A DNA stretch of 64,000 nucleotides, from positions 2,604,001 to 2,668,000 of the forward strand of contig CP040678.1 of assembly GCA_005954745.1 (NCBI GenBank), in the 5' to 3' direction. This DNA is from Halostella pelagica (GTDB lineage Archaea > Halobacteriota > Halobacteria > Halobacteriales > Natronoarchaeaceae). Positions 60,475-64,000 of the stretch are shown here, in pieces. Numbering within the stretch: position 1 is the stretch's first letter; the number at the start of each line of letters is the position of its first letter. A program made the translations under genes and the position numbers. The notes beneath the pieces are model-generated. The model did no database searches. It was not told the origin of the DNA and saw nothing but the letters and a program-made list of their open reading frames with translations.

Positions 60475-62121
60475 TCAACGCTCGCGCCGGAGTCGCGCTA
60501 CGACGAACGTCTCGTCCAGTTTCGCCAAGAACGGACCGAGTTTCGGTCCCTGCTCCTCGTCGAAAAAGAGGCGGTAGCCGACCGAGAAGAAGTCGCCGAC
60601 GGGGATGTCGTGGCGCTTCGCCGTCTCGTATATCTCTCCCTGGATAGCCTCGGGATCGTCCTCGCGTTCGACGAAGTCGGCGAGTTCGTCGAGCGCCGCT
60701 TCGGTGTTCTCGTCGAGTTCCACGCCGGGCATCTCTCGGCGCTTGAGTTCGTAGTTGAACTCGTTGTCCGTGCGGCGCGCCCACTCGCGGGCGCGTTCGA
60801 CGCGGGCGAGCGCCTCCTCGACGGCCCAGTCGGGCGCGTCGGCCGGGATGTGGCCCTCGCGCCGGGCGATCTCCTCGCGCAGGTCCTCGTCCTCAGTCAT
60901 CCCGAGAACGGCGGCGAACGTGTACGGCAGGCGGACGCGCTCCTCGCGGACCTCCCGTACTGCGATCGGATACGCGCGCTCAGCGAGTTCGCGCTCTCGC
61001 TCGTCACCCTCGCGTTCGCCGAAGTACACCGCTTCGAAGTTGTCGAACTCGTCGACTAGCTGGTCTAGCCGGGAGATGTCGAAGTCCCGCGCCCTGCTGG
61101 GGTCTTTCGTGAAGAAGTACCGGAGCACCTCGGGTTCGAGCATCTCCAGTACGTCCGAGACGAGAACGACGTTCCCCTCGGAGGACGAAAAGGGCTCGCC
61201 GTTCAGCGTGAACCACTCGTACACCATCGGCACCGGCGGGTCGAACTCGAACACGTTGCGCGCGATGTCCTCGCCGCTCGGCCAGGAACCCTCAGCGTGG
61301 TCCTTGCCGAACGGCTCGAAGTCGACGCCGAGCGAGCGCCACTGCGCGGGCCACTCGAAGCGCCAGGGGAGTTTGCCCTCGCGCAGAGTAGCGGTGCCCT
61401 CGTGGCCGCAGCCTTCGATGGTGCGGTCGCCGGCCTCCATATCGGTACAGACGTAGTCGACGGTGCCGGCCTCGACATCGACGGCTGTCACCGTCTCCGT
61501 GATCTTGCCGCAGCTCTCACAGACCGGATTGAACGGGACGTACTCCGCGTCGATCTTGTCCTGGTATTCGGCGAGCACCTCTCGGGCGCGGTCGGTGTTG
61601 GTAAGCAGATAGCGGGTCGCGTCCTCGAACTCGCCGCTCTCGTACATCTCGGTGTTCGAGACCACGTCGAGAGAAACGTCCAGTAGGGCCGCGCTCTCGG
61701 CGATGAGACTGGAGAAATGTTCGCCGTAAGAGTCACAGCAGCCGAACGGGTCCGGGATGTCGGTGTACGGCTTGCCGAGGTTTCGCCCGAGCGCGCCGGC
61801 GTCGACGTCGCCGAGGTCCACGAGGTTCCCGTCGAGGTCCGCGAGTTTCCGCGGGAGTTTTCGGAGCGGGTCGCGGTCGTCAGTGGTGAACACCTGTCGG
61901 ACTTCGTGACCACGGTCGCGGAGGCGCTCCGCGACCACGTACCCCCGCATGATCTCGTTGACGTTGCCCAGATGCGGGACGCCGGACGGCGAGATACCGC
62001 CCTTGATGACTATCGGCTCGTCGGGGTCCCGGTCGAGGACCCGGTCGGCGACTTCGTCGGCCCAGAAGGCTCGGTGTTCGTCGTCCTCTCGCAGCGTGTA
62101 CGGGTCGCTCTCGGCGGTCAT
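60475..62121 (-). CDS. lysS: Lysyl-tRNA synthetase, class I
   Basis: 548 residues. The class I catalytic motifs are SPSGVPHLGN (HIGH-type) at about residue 45-55 and SSSEGN (KMSKS-type) near 310. The C-terminal alpha-helix-cage region follows. Archaea including halophiles use this unusual class I enzyme for lysine instead of the class II one. It overlaps the UMP kinase gene at 62118-62121 (ATGA), so the two are co-transcribed. Confidence 0.96.
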   Translation of the reverse strand: MTAESDPYTLREDDEHRAFWADEVADRVLDRDPDEPIVIKGGISPSGVPHLGNVNEIMRGYVVAERLRDRGHEVRQVFTTDDRDPLRKLPRKLADLDGNLVDLGDVDAGALGRNLGKPYTDIPDPFGCCDSYGEHFSSLIAESAALLDVSLDVVSNTEMYESGEFEDATRYLLTNTDRAREVLAEYQDKIDAEYVPFNPVCESCGKITETVTAVDVEAGTVDYVCTDMEAGDRTIEGCGHEGTATLREGKLPWRFEWPAQWRSLGVDFEPFGKDHAEGSWPSGEDIARNVFEFDPPVPMVYEWFTLNGEPFSSSEGNVVLVSDVLEMLEPEVLRYFFTKDPSRARDFDISRLDQLVDEFDNFEAVYFGEREGDERERELAERAYPIAVREVREERVRLPYTFAAVLGMTEDEDLREEIARREGHIPADAPDWAVEEALARVERAREWARRTDNEFNYELKRREMPGVELDENTEAALDELADFVEREDDPEAIQGEIYETAKRHDIPVGDFFSVGYRLFFDEEQGPKLGPFLAKLDETFVVARLRRER

Positions 62122-62837
62122 CTCTCGGCCCAGTAGGTCGGTTCGTCACCCGCGGTTTCCGGGATGACGTCGGTTCCGTCGTGTTCGCCGTCGCGAACGG
62201 CGTCGGCGATCCGCTGCGGGTTCGTGCCGTCGAGAACGATGGTTCGCACGCCCGAGCGTTCGATGATCTTCGCCGCGAGCAGGTCGACCGGGGCGGAGCT
62301 ACCGGCGGTCATATCGATGTCGGCGATCACGTCGACGAGTTCGCCCGCGGAGAGGCGGTCGAACGGTTCGGCACCGTCGTCCTCGTTGGGGTCCGCGTTG
62401 AACACGCCGGGGACGCTCGTCGCGTAGACGAGCAGGTCGGCGTTGACGTACTCCGCGACCGCCGCGCTGACCGCGTCGGTCGTCTGCGCAGGCGTGACGC
62501 CGCCCATCACACAGATGTCGCCGCGGCGCATCGCTTCCCCCGCCTCCTCGTAGTCTTCGGCAGGTGCCGGGACGGCGTCTTCGCCGAGCGCCGCGATGAG
62601 CAGGCGCGCGTTCAGGCGCGTCACGTCGATGCCGATCTGGTCCAACTCGATCTCGTTCGCGCCGAGGTCTCGCGCTGTACCGATGTACTCCCGGGCGACG
62701 CCGCCGCCGCCGACAACTGCCCCGACGGAACAGCCGTCGTCAGCGAGTGCCTCGATGACGGCCGCGTGCTCGCTGACCCGCTCCGACCCGAGGTCGGGCG
62801 CGAGAACGCTCCCGCCGATAGAAACGACCACTTTCAT
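62118..62837 (-). CDS. pyrH: UMP kinase, archaeal type
   Basis: 239 residues from the ATG at 62837; the frame is open further upstream but only in antisense of the secreted protein, so it is not used. VVVSIGGSVLAPDLGS, GAVVGGGGVAREYIG, CVMGGVTPAQTTDAVSA, LVYATSVPGVFNADPNEDD and GTNPQRIADAV are the amino-acid-kinase-fold signatures. It phosphorylates UMP to UDP for nucleotide synthesis. The stop overlaps the lysS start. Confidence 0.94.
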   Translation of the reverse strand: MKVVVSIGGSVLAPDLGSERVSEHAAVIEALADDGCSVGAVVGGGGVAREYIGTARDLGANEIELDQIGIDVTRLNARLLIAALGEDAVPAPAEDYEEAGEAMRRGDICVMGGVTPAQTTDAVSAAVAEYVNADLLVYATSVPGVFNADPNEDDGAEPFDRLSAGELVDVIADIDMTAGSSAPVDLLAAKIIERSGVRTIVLDGTNPQRIADAVRDGEHDGTDVIPETAGDEPTYWAER

Positions 62838-63032
62838 GCTACCGCCGAGTAACCCTGTCGCGCTCTTAAGGGTTGCCAACTCTCTACCGTTTCGACTGTC
62901 GCGCCCGAACGGCCGCGCCGAACGCCGCGGACATCCAATCTCGCGGAGAGGTAAAGGCGCGGTTTCTCCCGCGTGGCCGGGCTTGGGCCCGTCATTACAA
63001 ACCCCTCTGGGGTGGTCGTTTCCCGTCACCCT

Positions 63033-64000
63033 ATGCGCCGCCCTATCGTACTCGTCTGCCTGTGCGTTCTGCTCGTCTGCGTCGCCGCGGGCAACGCGGC
63101 GGCCGCAGGCGCTACCGGCGACGCGGCGACCGTTGTCGACGGCCTCGAGAACGTGCAGGAGGACGACGCGGATCCTGACGACGCCGACGACCGAAACGAT
63201 GCGGATGATGCGGACGACGCCGACGACCGAAACGATGCAGATGACGCGGACGACGCCGACGAGGCGACCGATTCGGACTCCGACGACGACAGCTCTAACG
63301 GGGAGGGACGCGCGGTCGAGGTAGCGACAGACGACGGCGACAGAGAAGTCGGGATAGAGTTCGAAACCGACGAGCGCGACGTGGAGATAGCGTTCGAGGG
63401 CGAGGAGGGGGTTGTGACGGTCGAAACCGAGGACGGAGAGCGCGAGGTTCCGGTCGAAGACGGGCGGCGGGAGACGCTGTTCGAAGACGGCGAGCGCGAA
63501 ATCGTGCTCGATACCGAGGGCAGCGAACACGAGATAGTGATCGAAGGCGATGACTCTCGCGAGATACCGCTCGGCACCGCGGACGCCGAACAGCGAGAGA
63601 GCAACGCGTCGGGACCGGGTATCGACAGCGACGAGGACAGTTCGGATGCGGCTGACGACGGGGCGACAGGCGACGAGGGCGAACGAACTGGAGACACCCT
63701 CGCGGCCGGGCAGGAAAACGGCTCACAAGGGAACGAGACGGTGTCGGACGACGGAGCGGAAGACGACGGAGCGGAAGACGATGGAGCGGAAGACGACGGT
63801 CCCCGGACAGTCGGCGTGACGAACGTAACCGCGAACCGCACCGAGGTTTCGACGGGAGAGTCAGTAGCCATCCGGGCGATGGTCGTCAACGAGGGCGACA
63901 CCGAGACGACGACGAACGTCACGCTTCGTCTCTTCGACGAGCGGGTCGGAACTGAGACCGTCACCCTGGAACCCGGCGAAACGCGGACCGTCGAATTCGT
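63033..64000 (+). CDS. Secreted repeat-rich protein with CARDB-like domain (right end cut off)
   Basis: At least 322 residues, open through the window end. A signal peptide (IVLVCLCVLLVCVAAG) is followed by a region with repeats: DADDADDADDRN-type blocks twice (about 50-75), then a beta-rich acidic part (VEIAFEGEEGVVTVETEDGER), a DDGAE triplet repeat (about 245-265), and from about 268 a CARDB-like beta domain (VTNVTANRTEVSTGESVAI; VNEGDTETTTNVTLRLFDE). CARDB domains are found in adhesion proteins. Likely a surface protein; no membrane anchor is visible before the edge. Confidence 0.8.
   Translation, partial: MRRPIVLVCLCVLLVCVAAGNAAAAGATGDAATVVDGLENVQEDDADPDDADDRNDADDADDADDRNDADDADDADEATDSDSDDDSSNGEGRAVEVATDDGDREVGIEFETDERDVEIAFEGEEGVVTVETEDGEREVPVEDGRRETLFEDGEREIVLDTEGSEHEIVIEGDDSREIPLGTADAEQRESNASGPGIDSDEDSSDAADDGATGDEGERTGDTLAAGQENGSQGNETVSDDGAEDDGAEDDGAEDDGPRTVGVTNVTANRTEVSTGESVAIRAMVVNEGDTETTTNVTLRLFDERVGTETVTLEPGETRTVEF

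Noticed and set aside
62838-63530. Extension of the UMP kinase frame to a 470-codon protein.
   Set aside because: The extra 231 codons are antisense to the secreted repeat protein and do not resemble a UMP kinase; the ATG at 62837 gives the family start.
63026-63964. A 312-codon Ser/Pro-rich frame on the minus strand.
   Set aside because: It mirrors the Asp/Glu codons of the secreted protein on the + strand, which has a signal peptide and CARDB-like part.
1-64000. CRISPR array or rRNA genes.
   Set aside because: No run of regularly spaced direct repeats and no rRNA sequence was recognised; the repeats present are scattered palindromes.

Overview
The window is chromosomal DNA of a halophilic archaeon (class Halobacteria). 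Signs: high GC, strongly acidic proteins, archaeal information-processing genes (aIF2 gamma, Rpo7, Spt4, S24e, S27ae, a Kae1-Bud32 fusion, class I LysRS, archaeal UMP kinase), BRE/TATA promoters a few bases from start codons (leaderless mRNAs), Tat lipoprotein signals and UgpC/MalK-type ABC importers. No genus is assigned.

Layout. (1) 1-5271: conserved translation/transcription operon on + (aIF2 gamma end, PIN protein, rpo7, spt4, DUF359 dephospho-CoA kinase, S24e, S27ae, kae1-bud32), then a DUF5808-type protein. (2) 5272-7136: 1.9 kb, visibly less GC-rich, no credible gene. (3) 7137-17629: HTH protein, aminotransferase, Na+-dependent NSS transporter, IclR regulator, NAD-dependent epimerase, ALS-like TPP enzyme, 2-oxoacid dehydrogenase E1 alpha/beta, small zinc protein. 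(4) 18174-30053: a catabolic island with a galactonate-dehydratase-like enolase-superfamily enzyme, PIG-L deacetylase, ABC ATPase, RidA, DgaE/SelA-like PLP lyase, zinc alcohol dehydrogenase, Tat lipoprotein solute-binding protein with two permeases, a TIM-barrel-like protein and a second IclR regulator. (5) 30102-46459: housekeeping and accessory genes: degenerate-CHAT-like protein paired with a histidine kinase, XTP pyrophosphatase, Hpt, PIN pair, MOT1-like transporter, TrkA, SNase lipoprotein, surface lipoprotein, YihY, tRNA-Thr, enoyl-CoA hydratase, NadE. (6) 46694-49435: tRNA-Gly followed by an integration scar: small gene, orphan McrB-N-like protein, 600 bp of decayed DNA, truncated integrase. 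(7) 49436-64000: Nmad3-type protein, ASST-like propeller, acyltransferase, aldo/keto reductase, HemQ/PitA-type heme protein with a duplicated middle domain, PadR regulator, site-2 protease, LysS, UMP kinase, and the start of a CARDB-like secreted protein.

Most interesting: region 4 reads as an uptake-and-degradation system for an N-acylated amino sugar or amino-sugar acid (ABC import, deacylation, oxidation, PLP-dependent ammonia elimination, RidA clean-up, sugar-acid processing). Its DgoD-like enzyme keeps the metal ligands but both catalytic histidines are replaced (R186, N286), so its chemistry probably differs from galactonate dehydration. Also notable are two families of palindromic intergenic elements (about 75-81 bp, seven copies), mostly lying at or overlapping stop codons, and a perfect operator-like palindrome between TATA box and start of the zinc-protein gene. 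No rRNA, CRISPR array or intact insertion sequence was seen.
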